Assembly: GCA_002491905.1 (NCBI GenBank) | Contig: DKWV01000008.1 | Coordinates: 55,169-77,739 of the forward strand | Length of the DNA stretch: 22,571 nucleotides | Reading direction: 5' to 3' | From: Lachnospiraceae bacterium UBA7143 | GTDB taxonomy: Bacteria > Bacillota > Clostridia > Lachnospirales > Lachnospiraceae | Part shown: positions 8,274-17,191 of the stretch, piece by piece | Layout: each line of letters starts with the position of its first letter | Numbering within the stretch: the first letter of the stretch is position 1 | The notes under the pieces: generated by a model | Databases searched by the model: none | Seen by the model: only the letters and a program-made list of their open reading frames with translations | Told to the model about the DNA's origin: nothing | Translations under genes and position numbers: made by a program

Positions 8274-8645
8274 TTATCGAAAACTCTCCCGGAAATAATC
8301 CCTCAGTTCCTCGATATCCTCCCTGCTCAAATCCTCGTCCTCAATGAGCGCCGCCGCCAGATTTTTCGCGTTGCCCCTGAAAAATTTATTCAGAAAACTT
8401 TTCGTCTCCCCTTTCACATAAGCGTCGCGCGCCACAAGCGGGGCATAATAATAGACCTCCCGTTTTTCCTGTGCAATCACACCCTTATCAAGCAGTCTGC
8501 GGATCAGCGTCAGCACTGTAGTGCGCTCCCAATCTTTTTTCTCGTTCAGACGCGCCCGGATCTCATTGGCATTTAACGCCTCCCCCGCCGCCCAGAGCGT
8601 TTCCAGAATTTCCAACTCCGCATCGGATATTTTCGTGTCTTTCAT
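8274..8645 (-). CDS. BlaI/MecI/CopY-family transcriptional repressor
   Basis: A 123-residue winged-helix repressor. The N-terminal half has the family pattern ISDAELEILETLW and a recognition region ERTTVLTLIRRLLDKG, followed by a wing with YYYAP. The helical C-terminal half (about 75-123) mediates dimerisation and is where the M56 partner usually cleaves; the FFRGNAKNL segment is in the corresponding place. The ATG at 8645 is chosen because GGAGG (complement of 8650-8654) precedes it and the protein then has the usual family length; an in-frame ATG at 8657 is possible. Two matching operators and a strong promoter lie upstream, so the gene is probably autoregulated together with the M56 protease. 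Confidence 0.9.
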   Translation of the reverse strand: MKDTKISDAELEILETLWAAGEALNANEIRARLNEKKDWERTTVLTLIRRLLDKGVIAQEKREVYYYAPLVARDAYVKGETKSFLNKFFRGNAKNLAAALIEDEDLSREDIEELRDYFRESFR

Positions 8646-8691
8646 ATTTCCTCCCATTTTGGGGAACCCCTTCCCTGCATTAGTTCATTTA

Positions 8692-8749
8692 GTTTACATG
8701 TGTAGACTCTTTATGCATATAGTCTACATATGTAAACAGATTTTGTCAA
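8692..8749 (-). promoter_or_regulatory. blaI promoter with two BlaI-type operators
   Basis: On the minus strand TTGACA (complement of 8744-8749) and TAGACT (complement of 8721-8726) are 17 bases apart. Two TACA-NN-TGTA operators are present: TACATATGTA (8725-8734), between the boxes and overlapping the -10, and TACATGTGTA (8695-8704), just downstream. They are the cores of a longer inverted repeat, 8692-8708 against 8721-8737, with one mismatch in 17 bases. Their centres are 30 bp apart, about three helical turns. Dimers at both sites would block RNA polymerase. TACA-N-TGTA is the known core of BlaI/MecI operators. Confidence 0.85.
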
Positions 8750-8832
8750 TACTGATTGCCAATTTTTTATAGATCTGCAAAACCGTTATAATGTGAACAC
8801 CTAATCCTTCAAAACTTCCTTTGTATCCGCCG

Positions 8833-10131
8833 TCAGTTTTCATAGTACGCCACAAACGCCTGCTTTGTGTAAACGTTATCGACAACCGCCCCAAATTCCC
8901 GGATGGAGTGCATCGCCAGAATCGGTGCCCCCATATCCACTGTGGGGATCGTGGTCAGGCCGGAAAGCGCGGGGCCGATGGTGGAGCCGCCCGCAATATC
9001 GTTGCGGTTCACAAATTTCTGGCAGGGAACGCCGGCGCGCTCACATGCCTCCATGAAATAAGCGGCGCTCATCGCAGTCGTTGCGTACCGCTGAGATGCG
9101 GAATATTTGATCACAGGGCCGCCCCCTAACACGGGGTGGTTTTCCGTATCATGTTTATCACTATAGTTGGGGTGAACCGCGTGCGCCAGATCAGCCGAAA
9201 TCGAGGTCGAATTGGCAACCGCCTGAAAATAACCCTCGTCCGTCAGCCCCAGATTCTTGCAGATGCGGTTCAGGATATGCCGTAACAGCCCGGAATTGGC
9301 TCCCTGCGCGGTGGTACTCCCCACTTCCTCATTGTCGAAGGCGGCAAACACCTGACAGCCCGCTCCTGCCTGCACTTCCGTCAATGCAGTCAGCCCCGCA
9401 TAGATCATGGACAGATCGTCGAGCCGCGGCGCCGAGATAAACTCCTGCTTTTTCCCCATAAAAATACCCTTCTGATACTCATACAGAAACAACTCATACT
9501 CCACCATATCCGCTTTGTCTATGCCCGTTTCCTCCTGAAGGAGAGCAGGCAGATAATCCTCTTTCTCCAGCCCCTCCTCCTTCATGCACAATAGCGGCAG
9601 GACTTCCGTCTGTCTGTTGCAGGAGCCTTTCTCATTCATGTCCCTGTGGAAATGAATGCAGAGATTCGGAATCACAAAAACAGGTTTATCAATCCGAATC
9701 AGCCTTTCCCGCAATGCGCCGTTCTCCTTTACGATCACGCGCCCTGCCACGGCTAGGGGTCTGTCGAACCATGTCTGCAAAATAGCGCCGCCGTAAATTT
9801 CCACGTTTACCTTCACATAGCCGTCCGGGGTCACAGTGCACGGCCCGGGCTTGATCTTGAGCGCCGGGGAATCCGTATGCGCGCCTATGATGCGAAAACC
9901 CTCTGTCGCCAGATCCCCTTTCCCCACGGTAAAGGCAATTACCGCCGAACTGTTTTTTACGACAAAATATCTGCCGTCTTTTTTTAGAGACCAGCTCTCC
10001 GTTTCCTTTAATTCCTGAAAATCATTCTCCCGCAGCAGGGCCGCCGCGTTTTCCGCAGCGTGATAAGCCGTGGGACTGTCGTTTACATATTGTAATAAAC
10101 TTTCTGCAAATTTTTGATTATTTTCACTCAT
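8833..10131 (-). CDS. M18-family aminopeptidase
   Basis: A 432-residue cytoplasmic zinc aminopeptidase of the aspartyl-aminopeptidase family, removing N-terminal residues (often acidic) from peptides. Metal and catalytic motifs are present: GAHTDSPALK with H85 and D87, PRLDDL with D238/D239, AAFDNEEVGS with D266 and E268/E269, and the C-terminal MHSIRE with its His. Length matches the family. The ATG at 10131 follows GGGAGGAAAATT. The gene starts 15 bases after the GH13 stop and is very probably cotranscribed with it, which is an odd pairing of peptide and glycan metabolism. No clear terminator was found between its end and the blaI promoter. Confidence 0.93.
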   Translation of the reverse strand: MSENNQKFAESLLQYVNDSPTAYHAAENAAALLRENDFQELKETESWSLKKDGRYFVVKNSSAVIAFTVGKGDLATEGFRIIGAHTDSPALKIKPGPCTVTPDGYVKVNVEIYGGAILQTWFDRPLAVAGRVIVKENGALRERLIRIDKPVFVIPNLCIHFHRDMNEKGSCNRQTEVLPLLCMKEEGLEKEDYLPALLQEETGIDKADMVEYELFLYEYQKGIFMGKKQEFISAPRLDDLSMIYAGLTALTEVQAGAGCQVFAAFDNEEVGSTTAQGANSGLLRHILNRICKNLGLTDEGYFQAVANSTSISADLAHAVHPNYSDKHDTENHPVLGGGPVIKYSASQRYATTAMSAAYFMEACERAGVPCQKFVNRNDIAGGSTIGPALSGLTTIPTVDMGAPILAMHSIREFGAVVDNVYTKQAFVAYYEN

Positions 10132-10146
10132 AATTTTCCTCCCATG

Positions 10147-11454
10147 TCAGGACAATGTCTCCTCTGTCCACGCAATAATAACCGGGCACATTTTCAAGTC
10201 AATCTTTCCGTCTTTCACCTGAATCTCTTTCCCGTCTGCCATATTTTGATAAGTTCCATCCTTTATGCCAGTTTCTATCTGCCCTTTTCTCCCTTCAAAG
10301 CTGAATACTCCCAAAAGCCTGCCTGCTCCCTGAATTTCTTTATGTTCGCCAACAACTGCCCCCAATCCGTCGTCAGCGGACAGATGGCAGCTGCTCTTTG
10401 CAACAACCGGTAATTTTTTGATACGATAGAGTTGTTTTAACAAACCTGATATATCATAGCGTCCGTCCAGATTGATAACATCCTTATTAAATAAATCCGG
10501 TCTGGTTTCATCCTGGTTCTCCTGCCCTGCATACAAAAGCGTAATTCCTTTCTCGAAATAAAGAAATGCCGTCCAATTTCTCAGTGCTTCTTCTTCCGCA
10601 ATTATTTTTTTTGCCCTTTCCTGATCGTGGTTTTCCAGAAATCTCAACTTTACATAGTTGGCAGGGTAAATATACTCCTGCATATTAATGGCTTCCACGT
10701 ATCTGCTGAGTGTGCCTTCACCGCTTAAATACTGCCTGAAAAAATGATAAATATCATAGTCGTAGCACATATCGAATGCCTGAAAAATCTCTGAATCAGA
10801 CAGATTCGTCATTCCCCTTGCCCTCAAATCCAGTATGAACCCCGGCTCCACAGATTCACTGAGCCAGATACACTCGGGATTGATTGCCGCCACCTCTTCT
10901 CTCGCTTTCAGCCAGAATGCAAGCGGAACCAGCGGCGCTACATCACAGCGGAAACCGTCCACAATGCCGGCCCACATTTTCAGTGTATCGATCTGGTACT
11001 GCCAAAGCTCTTTATTGCCGTAATCCAGATCTACAATATCCCCCCAGTCACCTACCCGATTTCCCATCTGCCCTTCGGGTGTCTTATAAAAATATTCCGG
11101 ATGGTTCTTTGCGAGCCACGAATCCGGCGATGTATGATTGTATACAATATCCAACATACATTTCATTTCCCGCAAATGAATTTCCTGTACCAAATGTTTA
11201 AAATCATCCATTGTTCCCAATTCCGGATTCACTTTCCTGTAATCGGCAATCGCATAAGGCGAGCCCAGTGTCCCTTTCCGTTTTTCCTTTCCAATTGGAT
11301 AAATTGGCAGAAACCAGATGATATCCACTCCCAACCCTTTGATTCTGTCCAAATCTTTCTCCACTGCAGTGAAAGTCCCTTCTGCACTGTAATTCCTGAC
11401 ATAAACAGAATAAATAACCTTGTTTCTCAAATCCGTTTTTGTACAATATGCCAT
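10147..11454 (-). CDS. GH13 alpha-amylase-family glycoside hydrolase
   Basis: A 435-residue cytoplasmic enzyme (no signal peptide) expected to act on alpha-glucans or maltodextrins. Family regions are in order: DIVYNH (102-107), GFRCDVA with nucleophile D171, WLSE with acid/base E200, and ENHDQ with D277. All three catalytic acids are present. A short beta-rich C-terminal domain (about 350-435) ends with PVIIAWTEE. The protein is compact for the family, and the exact specificity (hydrolase or transferase) cannot be told. The ATG is preceded by AAGGAGG. The gene lies 75 bases after the AraC regulator and 15 bases before the aminopeptidase. Confidence 0.9.
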   Translation of the reverse strand: MAYCTKTDLRNKVIYSVYVRNYSAEGTFTAVEKDLDRIKGLGVDIIWFLPIYPIGKEKRKGTLGSPYAIADYRKVNPELGTMDDFKHLVQEIHLREMKCMLDIVYNHTSPDSWLAKNHPEYFYKTPEGQMGNRVGDWGDIVDLDYGNKELWQYQIDTLKMWAGIVDGFRCDVAPLVPLAFWLKAREEVAAINPECIWLSESVEPGFILDLRARGMTNLSDSEIFQAFDMCYDYDIYHFFRQYLSGEGTLSRYVEAINMQEYIYPANYVKLRFLENHDQERAKKIIAEEEALRNWTAFLYFEKGITLLYAGQENQDETRPDLFNKDVINLDGRYDISGLLKQLYRIKKLPVVAKSSCHLSADDGLGAVVGEHKEIQGAGRLLGVFSFEGRKGQIETGIKDGTYQNMADGKEIQVKDGKIDLKMCPVIIAWTEETLS

Positions 11455-11507
11455 CCTATTTTCCTCCTTTTTCGGATTCCTTCATATCTTTTCGTATTAA
11501 TTCCCTG

Positions 11508-11524
11508 CCGCTCTTTGAGAGCGG
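11508..11524 (-). other. Intercistronic hairpin between the AraC and GH13 genes
   Basis: A perfect seven-base stem CCGCTCT/AGAGCGG with a three-base loop begins six bases after the stop of the AraC-family gene on the minus strand. No T-tract follows, so it is not a standard terminator. It may protect the 3' end of the regulator message or separate its expression from the downstream enzymes. Confidence 0.35.
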
Positions 11525-11529
11525 GTATG

Positions 11530-12756
11530 TCATTTCACCAGAAATTCCTTCACTCCATATTTTTCCCGATATTGATGAAGCGTTATCCCGGTCTCCTTTT
11601 TAAATTGTTCCCCCAGATGGCTCTGTGAGCAAAAACCCAGATAGTTTGCTATCTCTATATAAGAATAATGAGAATAAATGAGCATATTTTTCACCAGTTT
11701 TATCTTCTCCTGGAAAATGTACTGCCCAATCGTAAGCCCTTCCTCCTTCTTAAAAAGACCGGAAAGATAATTGGGATTCATATAAAGTGCTTTTGCAATT
11801 TCTGCTATGGTAATTTTACCGTGCAGATGTGCAAAAATATAATCCTTGCATTGACTGACACGGGAATCCGCAGCAGATTTCCGATCCCCTCCGGCCTTTT
11901 TCTCTCTTTCCTCCTTAACCAAAAGTGCGTACTGGTATTCCGCCTGTCTTGCAAGCTGATAGGCCGTCTCGGGGGTATGCGCCTTCTCCAGTTTACGGAT
12001 ATAGCTTTCGCTTAACGAAAACGCTGTCTCAGGCATAATTCCACCCTCTATGGCCGCACGGGAAGCCAGCGTGACGAGAACAATCCCGAGGTTCTGACTG
12101 TTTCGCAGAGGGTCATCCGCCAGAACCCCCAACTCACCGACATAGTCTTCCTCCCAGCTCTTTTTAAGCTGTTCCGGGTCGCCGCTGCGTATGCTCTCCA
12201 CTTCCCGGACTTCCTGATCGTAGGGATTGTGGTTGGAACCCTTTTCCTGGTACTGAAAAACAATATCCGTAAATTCTCTGTGCACTTCCATAGTCACAGA
12301 GCGGTCCAGATAATTATAGTCAGCGGCCTCGTGCGCGGAACAGGCATCCTTATGAAACAGATTATGTATCAAAAGCAGTTCCGTTATCATATCAACTGCC
12401 CTGCAGCGGTATAAAAAAGGAAGTAGGGAAGCTGTTACCGGCAAGGGCGGCAGTTTGTGTCGGCTTGCACTGTCCGATGCCAGAATGACGGGACCGACAA
12501 CAAACACCGTCTTCCCACAGCAGACCAGCCCATAAGATACGGATGCTTCCCCTGTCGCAATCAGGGGCGGACAGCCCGGCTTTGCAAAAGCCAGTAGATT
12601 CTTCGCGTAAAGCTCCTCCGAATCCGCAAATAAAGCATTTTCTGTCAGATCCAGACGTTCACAGATTTTTATCCAGCTCCCTTCCTCCCCGGAAAATTTT
12701 CTGACGATCGTGTGAAGGCGGCGCGAGACATATTGCATCAGATACGCAACATTCAT
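11530..12756 (-). CDS. AraC-family transcriptional regulator
   Basis: A 408-residue regulator. The C-terminal 100 residues (about 303-402) hold two helix-turn-helix motifs: ITIAEIAKALYMNPNYLSGL and YIEIANYLGFCSQSHLGEQF, then the family ending TLHQYREKYG. The long N-terminal part has a GLVCCGKTVFVVGPVILA strand region typical of a ligand-sensing domain in AraC-type regulators of Firmicutes sugar loci; no receiver domain is visible. It is divergent from the GH5-GPH-GH43 operon and shares a 141-base promoter region with it, so it is the likely activator of that operon and of itself. The ATG is preceded by GGGAGGAAAG. Confidence 0.9.
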   Translation of the reverse strand: MNVAYLMQYVSRRLHTIVRKFSGEEGSWIKICERLDLTENALFADSEELYAKNLLAFAKPGCPPLIATGEASVSYGLVCCGKTVFVVGPVILASDSASRHKLPPLPVTASLLPFLYRCRAVDMITELLLIHNLFHKDACSAHEAADYNYLDRSVTMEVHREFTDIVFQYQEKGSNHNPYDQEVREVESIRSGDPEQLKKSWEEDYVGELGVLADDPLRNSQNLGIVLVTLASRAAIEGGIMPETAFSLSESYIRKLEKAHTPETAYQLARQAEYQYALLVKEEREKKAGGDRKSAADSRVSQCKDYIFAHLHGKITIAEIAKALYMNPNYLSGLFKKEEGLTIGQYIFQEKIKLVKNMLIYSHYSYIEIANYLGFCSQSHLGEQFKKETGITLHQYREKYGVKEFLVK

Positions 12757-12779
12757 GGGTCTTTCCTCCCTTTAGATAT

Positions 12780-12839
12780 ATTATAACAGTGAAAAATATG
12801 ATATACAAATGAATTTTATGATATAGGCCATAATATAAT
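12780..12839. promoter_or_regulatory. Divergent promoters with AraC-type direct repeats
   Basis: Two identical TATGATATA elements (12797-12805 and 12817-12825) lie exactly 20 bp apart in the same orientation, the arrangement used by AraC-family dimers. For the plus strand a perfect TATAAT (12834-12839) has no good -35, and the second repeat lies next to where the -35 would be, as at activator-dependent promoters. For the minus strand TTGTAT (complement of 12803-12808) and TATAAT (complement of 12780-12785) are 17 bases apart, and the first repeat overlaps this -35, which fits autorepression. Confidence 0.6.
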
Positions 12840-12897
12840 TTACTTAAAATAAAAGAAAAGAACGGCAACGATCAAAAAACAGAAGGAGGATAGAAAC

Positions 12898-14064
12898 ATG
12901 TATGTAAAGGGAGTCAATCTTGGAAACTGGCTTGTTCTGGAGAAGTGGATGAGTCCTGCCCTGTTTGACGGAACGGACGCGGAGGATGAATACTATCTGC
13001 CGAGAAGCCTTTCGCCGGAGGTTTACGAAGCCCGCATCAAGGTACACCGCAGCGAATATATCTCCGAACGCGATTTTGCGACAATCAAGCGGATTGGTCT
13101 GAACACTGTGCGCATTCCGGTACCTTACTTTATTTTCGGGGACCGCCCGCCGTTTATCGGGTGCATTCAGGAACTGGACAAAGCCTTTTCATGGGCAGAA
13201 AAATATGACATTCAGATCCTGATTGATCTGCACACAGCGCCCTTAAGTCAGAACGGTTTTGACAACGGCGGTATCTGCGGTGTCTGCAAGTGGAGCCAGT
13301 CCCCTGAGGAAGTGGATTTCGTGCTGAACGTGCTGGAGAAACTTGCCAAACGCTACGGACAGCGGAAAGGACTTATGGGCATTACCCCCATCAATGAGCC
13401 GGTCACAAAAGAAATGTGGGAAACCATGGATGTTCCCGGAAGATATCCCCCTGTGGACAAAGAGATGGCCGAAGGCAGTGCGCCTAATACGATGGAATTT
13501 CTGCACGACTTTTACAACAGGGCCTACGACCGCATTCGTCCCAATATAAAAGAGGATGCCTACGTCGTATTCCATGACGCTTTCCAGATGAAGGCATGGA
13601 AAGAATTTATCACACAGCCGCGTTTTGACCATGTAATGCTGGACACCCACCAATATCTGATGGTGGCGGAGGCGATGGGCTGCGAGCAGTCCTTAAACGG
13701 CTATATCAAATATATCCAGGAAAATTATGCGAAGGACATGGAAGAGGTACAGTCCTATGTACCTGTGCTCTGCGGCGAATGGTGCCTGTTTAATTCCTAT
13801 GTGGTGGGCGTGGACACCAAGGGCGGCCAATCCGTGTTAAACGGTATGGATTATGCGAACGCGCCTGACGAGCTGACAGAGGAAGCCAAAAAGCATCTGT
13901 ATGCACAGCTTGCCAATGCACAGCTTGCGGCATGGCAGAAGGGGAGCGGCTATTTCTACTGGAATTACAAGCTGCTGCTCGACACCGTAAACGAGCCGCA
14001 GTGGAAGGGCTGGGACTGCTGGGATCTCGGCAAGAGCGTGGATCTTGGATGGTTCCCAGTGTGA
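12898..14064 (+). CDS. GH5-family glycoside hydrolase, exo-beta-1,3-glucanase-like
   Basis: A 388-residue cytoplasmic enzyme without signal peptide. The opening KGVNLGNWLVLEKWMSP is typical of the GH5 exo-beta-1,3-glucanase type better known from fungi. The acid/base E167 lies in TPINEPV and the nucleophile E294 in VLCGEWCLF; the supporting residues R72 in VRIPV, H111 near DLHTAP and H251/Y253 in DTHQY are present. It would retain configuration and release sugar from the non-reducing end of a short beta-glucoside taken up by the adjacent symporter. The exact linkage is uncertain. It is the first gene of a three-gene operon, with AAGGAGGA seven bases before the ATG, and is divergent from the AraC regulator. 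Confidence 0.88.
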   Translation: MYVKGVNLGNWLVLEKWMSPALFDGTDAEDEYYLPRSLSPEVYEARIKVHRSEYISERDFATIKRIGLNTVRIPVPYFIFGDRPPFIGCIQELDKAFSWAEKYDIQILIDLHTAPLSQNGFDNGGICGVCKWSQSPEEVDFVLNVLEKLAKRYGQRKGLMGITPINEPVTKEMWETMDVPGRYPPVDKEMAEGSAPNTMEFLHDFYNRAYDRIRPNIKEDAYVVFHDAFQMKAWKEFITQPRFDHVMLDTHQYLMVAEAMGCEQSLNGYIKYIQENYAKDMEEVQSYVPVLCGEWCLFNSYVVGVDTKGGQSVLNGMDYANAPDELTEEAKKHLYAQLANAQLAAWQKGSGYFYWNYKLLLDTVNEPQWKGWDCWDLGKSVDLGWFPV

Positions 14065-14102
14065 GAATAATTTAAATAATAATACAGAAAGGAATGATGA
14101 TT

Positions 14103-15536
14103 ATGAATATGAACACTGGAAAAGCGGAAAACCCTGACGCGAAACTTTCCTTTTTTGAACGTCTGGCATACGGTATCGGTGATTATGCCGGCAATCTGGT
14201 TTATTCCTCCATATCGGCGTTCCTGCTGGTATACTATATAAGCGTCCTCGGCGTGGATGCCGGCGTGGCGGCCTCCATTATGGCTGTCTCCAAAATATTT
14301 GACGGCGTTTCTGATTTAATTATGGGAAGAATTGTAGATAATACGAAGAGTAAGTGGGGCAAAGCGCGTCCCTGGATTCTGCGGATGTGTTTCCCTCTGG
14401 CGATCTGTACGGTGCTTATGTTCTCCGTGCCCGCCTCACTGGCTGGCTCCGCTCAGGTGGCATATATGTTTTTGACCTACAATCTGGTTTCCACCGTGTT
14501 TTATACCGGCCTGAATGTGCCCTACGCATCCCTGCAGGGACTGATGACCACCAACCAGTATGAGAGAGGTCTTCTCGGCAATTTCCGTATGCTTCTCGCA
14601 ACCTTCGGAACGATGACGGTCAATACCGTTGTATTAAAGATGTGCGCATTCTTTGGCGGCGGAGAACAGTATAGCCAAAAAGGATGGACACTGGCCTTTA
14701 TCTGTCTGATGATCGCCTTTGTCGTTTTAAACCTGATTACCTTCTTCTTTTGCAAAGAGAGGGTTTCCGGCACAGAGGAAAACGGATCTGCCAAACAGGA
14801 AAAAGGCCCTTCCGTTCTCGAATGCCTGAAAAGTCTTGTCGTAAATAAATACTGGCTGCTGATGGTGGTATTCCTTTTTTCCCTGTACTTCATGATGTCA
14901 ACCTTTTTTGGCAGCGCCTACTACTTCGCACAGTATGTATTGGGAGATGAAAGCGCCTACGCTATTACGGCAAACTCACTGTCCATAGCCCAGATCGTCA
15001 TGATGTTCATCACCCCTTTCATCATGGCAAAGATCGGCAAACGGTGGACCGGGCTGCTCGGCATGGCCGTATCAATCGTTGCCTTTGTAATGACAGCCCT
15101 GGCGGGACAGAACGTGACTCTGGTTGTCGCATGTAATATCTTAAAGGGAGCTGCCTTTGGCTGCGGCGCAGCCACCATGTTTGGCCTGTTACAGGATTCC
15201 ATCACCTATGGGCAGTGGCTTACCGGCGTCCAGGCAGTAGGCATGGGAAATGCCGCTTCCTCCTTCTGTATGAAAGTAGGCTCCGGTATCGGAACCGCAG
15301 CGCTCGGCTGGATCTTAAATGCAGGCGGATTCACCGCAGATCCCACCAGCGCGTCCGCGATTGCCTCCGTCAATGTAGCTTATATCTGGGTGCCGGTCAT
15401 TACTGGCGCAATCGGCGTAGTCTGCCTGCTTGCCTTCGACCTGGATAAACACTATAAGAAAGCCGTGGACGATCTGGCAGCGGGAAGGTGGAAGGGCAGC
15501 CCGACGGATTCTTTTAACGAATATTATAACAAATAA
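14103..15536 (+). CDS. GPH-family sugar:cation symporter (MelB-like)
   Basis: A 477-residue membrane protein with about twelve hydrophobic segments, of the glycoside-pentoside-hexuronide:cation symporter family. The family motif is clear: IFDGVSD (D67, D71), GRIVDNTKSKWGKARPW with D79 and R89. It should import a glycoside with Na+ or H+ for the GH5 and GH43 enzymes encoded on either side. Three in-frame ATGs (14094, 14097, 14103) occur; the last is chosen because the AGAAAGGA ribosome binding site ends directly at 14093 and needs a spacer. The gap after the GH5 gene is short and the next gene follows within about 20 bases, so the three are one operon. Confidence 0.9.
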   Translation: MNMNTGKAENPDAKLSFFERLAYGIGDYAGNLVYSSISAFLLVYYISVLGVDAGVAASIMAVSKIFDGVSDLIMGRIVDNTKSKWGKARPWILRMCFPLAICTVLMFSVPASLAGSAQVAYMFLTYNLVSTVFYTGLNVPYASLQGLMTTNQYERGLLGNFRMLLATFGTMTVNTVVLKMCAFFGGGEQYSQKGWTLAFICLMIAFVVLNLITFFFCKERVSGTEENGSAKQEKGPSVLECLKSLVVNKYWLLMVVFLFSLYFMMSTFFGSAYYFAQYVLGDESAYAITANSLSIAQIVMMFITPFIMAKIGKRWTGLLGMAVSIVAFVMTALAGQNVTLVVACNILKGAAFGCGAATMFGLLQDSITYGQWLTGVQAVGMGNAASSFCMKVGSGIGTAALGWILNAGGFTADPTSASAIASVNVAYIWVPVITGAIGVVCLLAFDLDKHYKKAVDDLAAGRWKGSPTDSFNEYYNK

Positions 15537-15558
15537 TACACTTATACAGGAGGAAACC

Positions 15559-17187
15559 ATGATTACCAATCCCATTTTGCCAGGATTTCACCCGGACCCA
15601 TGTATCTGCAGAAAAGGCGATGACTACTATTTAGCGGTGTCCTCCTTTGAGTGGCTGCCGGGAATCCCGGTCTATCACTCCAGAGATCTGAAAAACTGGG
15701 AGCTTTACAGCCATGTCATCACCAAGGACTCCGGGGTGGATCTGACCAGACTCCCTTCCGCAAAGGGAATCTGGGCGCCCTGCCTGACTTACTGCGAAGA
15801 GGAAGATCTCTTCTATGTGGTATATGGCATTATGAATTCCATGAATGCACGCTACTTTGATGTGGACAATTTTGTAATTACGGCAAAGGATATGAAAGGA
15901 CCTTGGAGCAGCCCTGTCTATCTTCATTCCTCCGGCTTTGACGCCTCCCTGTTCCACGACCGGGACGGCAGAAAATGGCTGGTCTCCCTGGAGTGGGAAA
16001 CCCGTGAAGGATACGAAAAGCCGGGCGCGATCTGTATGGTGGAATATGACCCAAAAGAGCAGAAAATCCTCGGTTATCCCAAGCGGATCTGGGCGGGCGG
16101 AACCGACAGGGGCTGCATCGAGGCGCCGCATTTGACAAGGCGCGGCGATTACTACTATATCATGTGCGCGGAAGGCGGGACGGGGTACAACCATTGTGTG
16201 ACGATGGGGCGTTCCAAAAACATATGGGGTCCCTATGAAAAAGATCCGATGAACCCGATTCTGACTTCCACTCCCGGCGTATCCTACGAGCGGCATAACC
16301 CGGATCACTTAAAGCCCAAATATTATAATCCCGAATCCATCTTGCAGAAATCCGGCCACGGAAGCTACGTGGAGACACAGACAAGCGAAGTCTATATGGT
16401 ACATCTGACGGCACGCCCTTTTGTCCCGGAGCTGCGCTGCACCCTTGGACGGGAAACAGCAATTCAGAAAATGGAATGGACCGAGGATCACTGGCTTCGT
16501 CTGGAGGGCGGCGGCAATCTGGCAAAGCTGGAAGTTCCGGAAAGCTCCCTGCCCGAACATCCCATGCCGCAGATCCCGGATTTCGACGACTTTGACGAGG
16601 ATACCTTAAATATCTGGTATTATGCCCCAAGGATTCTACCGGAAACCTTTGCCGATGTAACTGCCAGACCGGGATATGTGCGTCTCCGGGGGCAGGAATC
16701 CCGCACCTCCTTAAACAAGGTCAGTATTCTGGCAAGGAAACTGCGCTCGTTGCACGGGCGGATTACCACCAAAATGGAATTTTTACCCGAAATTCACCAA
16801 CACAGCGCGGGGCTGATCCTGTACTATGACAATATGAATTATATCAACCTGCGCAAATACTACAGCGAAACGCTGGGACAGAGCGCACTATCCATTATTC
16901 ATCTGGAAAACGGGCAAAAGACAGAGTTTTTAAATTCCCGGATTCCTGTGGAGGATGTGCCGATTTACCTGCGGCTTTATATAGAAGACCGGGAATCCTG
17001 GTTTGAGTGGAGCTACGACGGAGAAACCTATCAGAAAATAGGGAAAAAATTCGACACCAGCAAATTTTCCGACGAATATTGTGAATACGGGGAATTTACA
17101 GGAACTATGGTGGGTCTGACCTGCGCGGACAGGGTGAAACACGAACATTATGCAGACTTTGATTTTCTGGAGTATATCTCCGAATAA
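15559..17187 (+). CDS. GH43-family beta-xylosidase/arabinofuranosidase-like enzyme
   Basis: A 542-residue cytoplasmic enzyme of the two-domain GH43 type (XynB-like). The five-bladed propeller covers about 1-310, with base D13 in HPDP, pKa-modulating D128 in SGFDASLFHD and acid E188 in IEAPHL. A C-terminal beta-sandwich domain follows (about 330-542), with a GLILYYDNMNYI region. Length matches family beta-xylosidases. The ATG at 15559 is fixed by AGGAGG five bases upstream; the reading frame is open further back but overlaps the symporter. Together with the GH5 enzyme and symporter it suggests use of a xylose- or arabinose-bearing beta-glycan oligomer. The true substrate is not certain. Confidence 0.92.
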   Translation: MITNPILPGFHPDPCICRKGDDYYLAVSSFEWLPGIPVYHSRDLKNWELYSHVITKDSGVDLTRLPSAKGIWAPCLTYCEEEDLFYVVYGIMNSMNARYFDVDNFVITAKDMKGPWSSPVYLHSSGFDASLFHDRDGRKWLVSLEWETREGYEKPGAICMVEYDPKEQKILGYPKRIWAGGTDRGCIEAPHLTRRGDYYYIMCAEGGTGYNHCVTMGRSKNIWGPYEKDPMNPILTSTPGVSYERHNPDHLKPKYYNPESILQKSGHGSYVETQTSEVYMVHLTARPFVPELRCTLGRETAIQKMEWTEDHWLRLEGGGNLAKLEVPESSLPEHPMPQIPDFDDFDEDTLNIWYYAPRILPETFADVTARPGYVRLRGQESRTSLNKVSILARKLRSLHGRITTKMEFLPEIHQHSAGLILYYDNMNYINLRKYYSETLGQSALSIIHLENGQKTEFLNSRIPVEDVPIYLRLYIEDRESWFEWSYDGETYQKIGKKFDTSKFSDEYCEYGEFTGTMVGLTCADRVKHEHYADFDFLEYISE

Positions 17188-17191
17188 GCAA

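Noticed and set aside
8661..8670. GGGGTTCCCC palindrome just upstream of blaI
   Set aside because: It is only ten bases with no spacer and unlike the TACA-NN-TGTA operators; probably chance.
15430..15558. N-terminal extension of the GH43 frame upstream of 15559
   Set aside because: It overlaps the 3' end of the symporter gene, and a perfect ribosome binding site fixes the start at 15559, where the family sequence begins.
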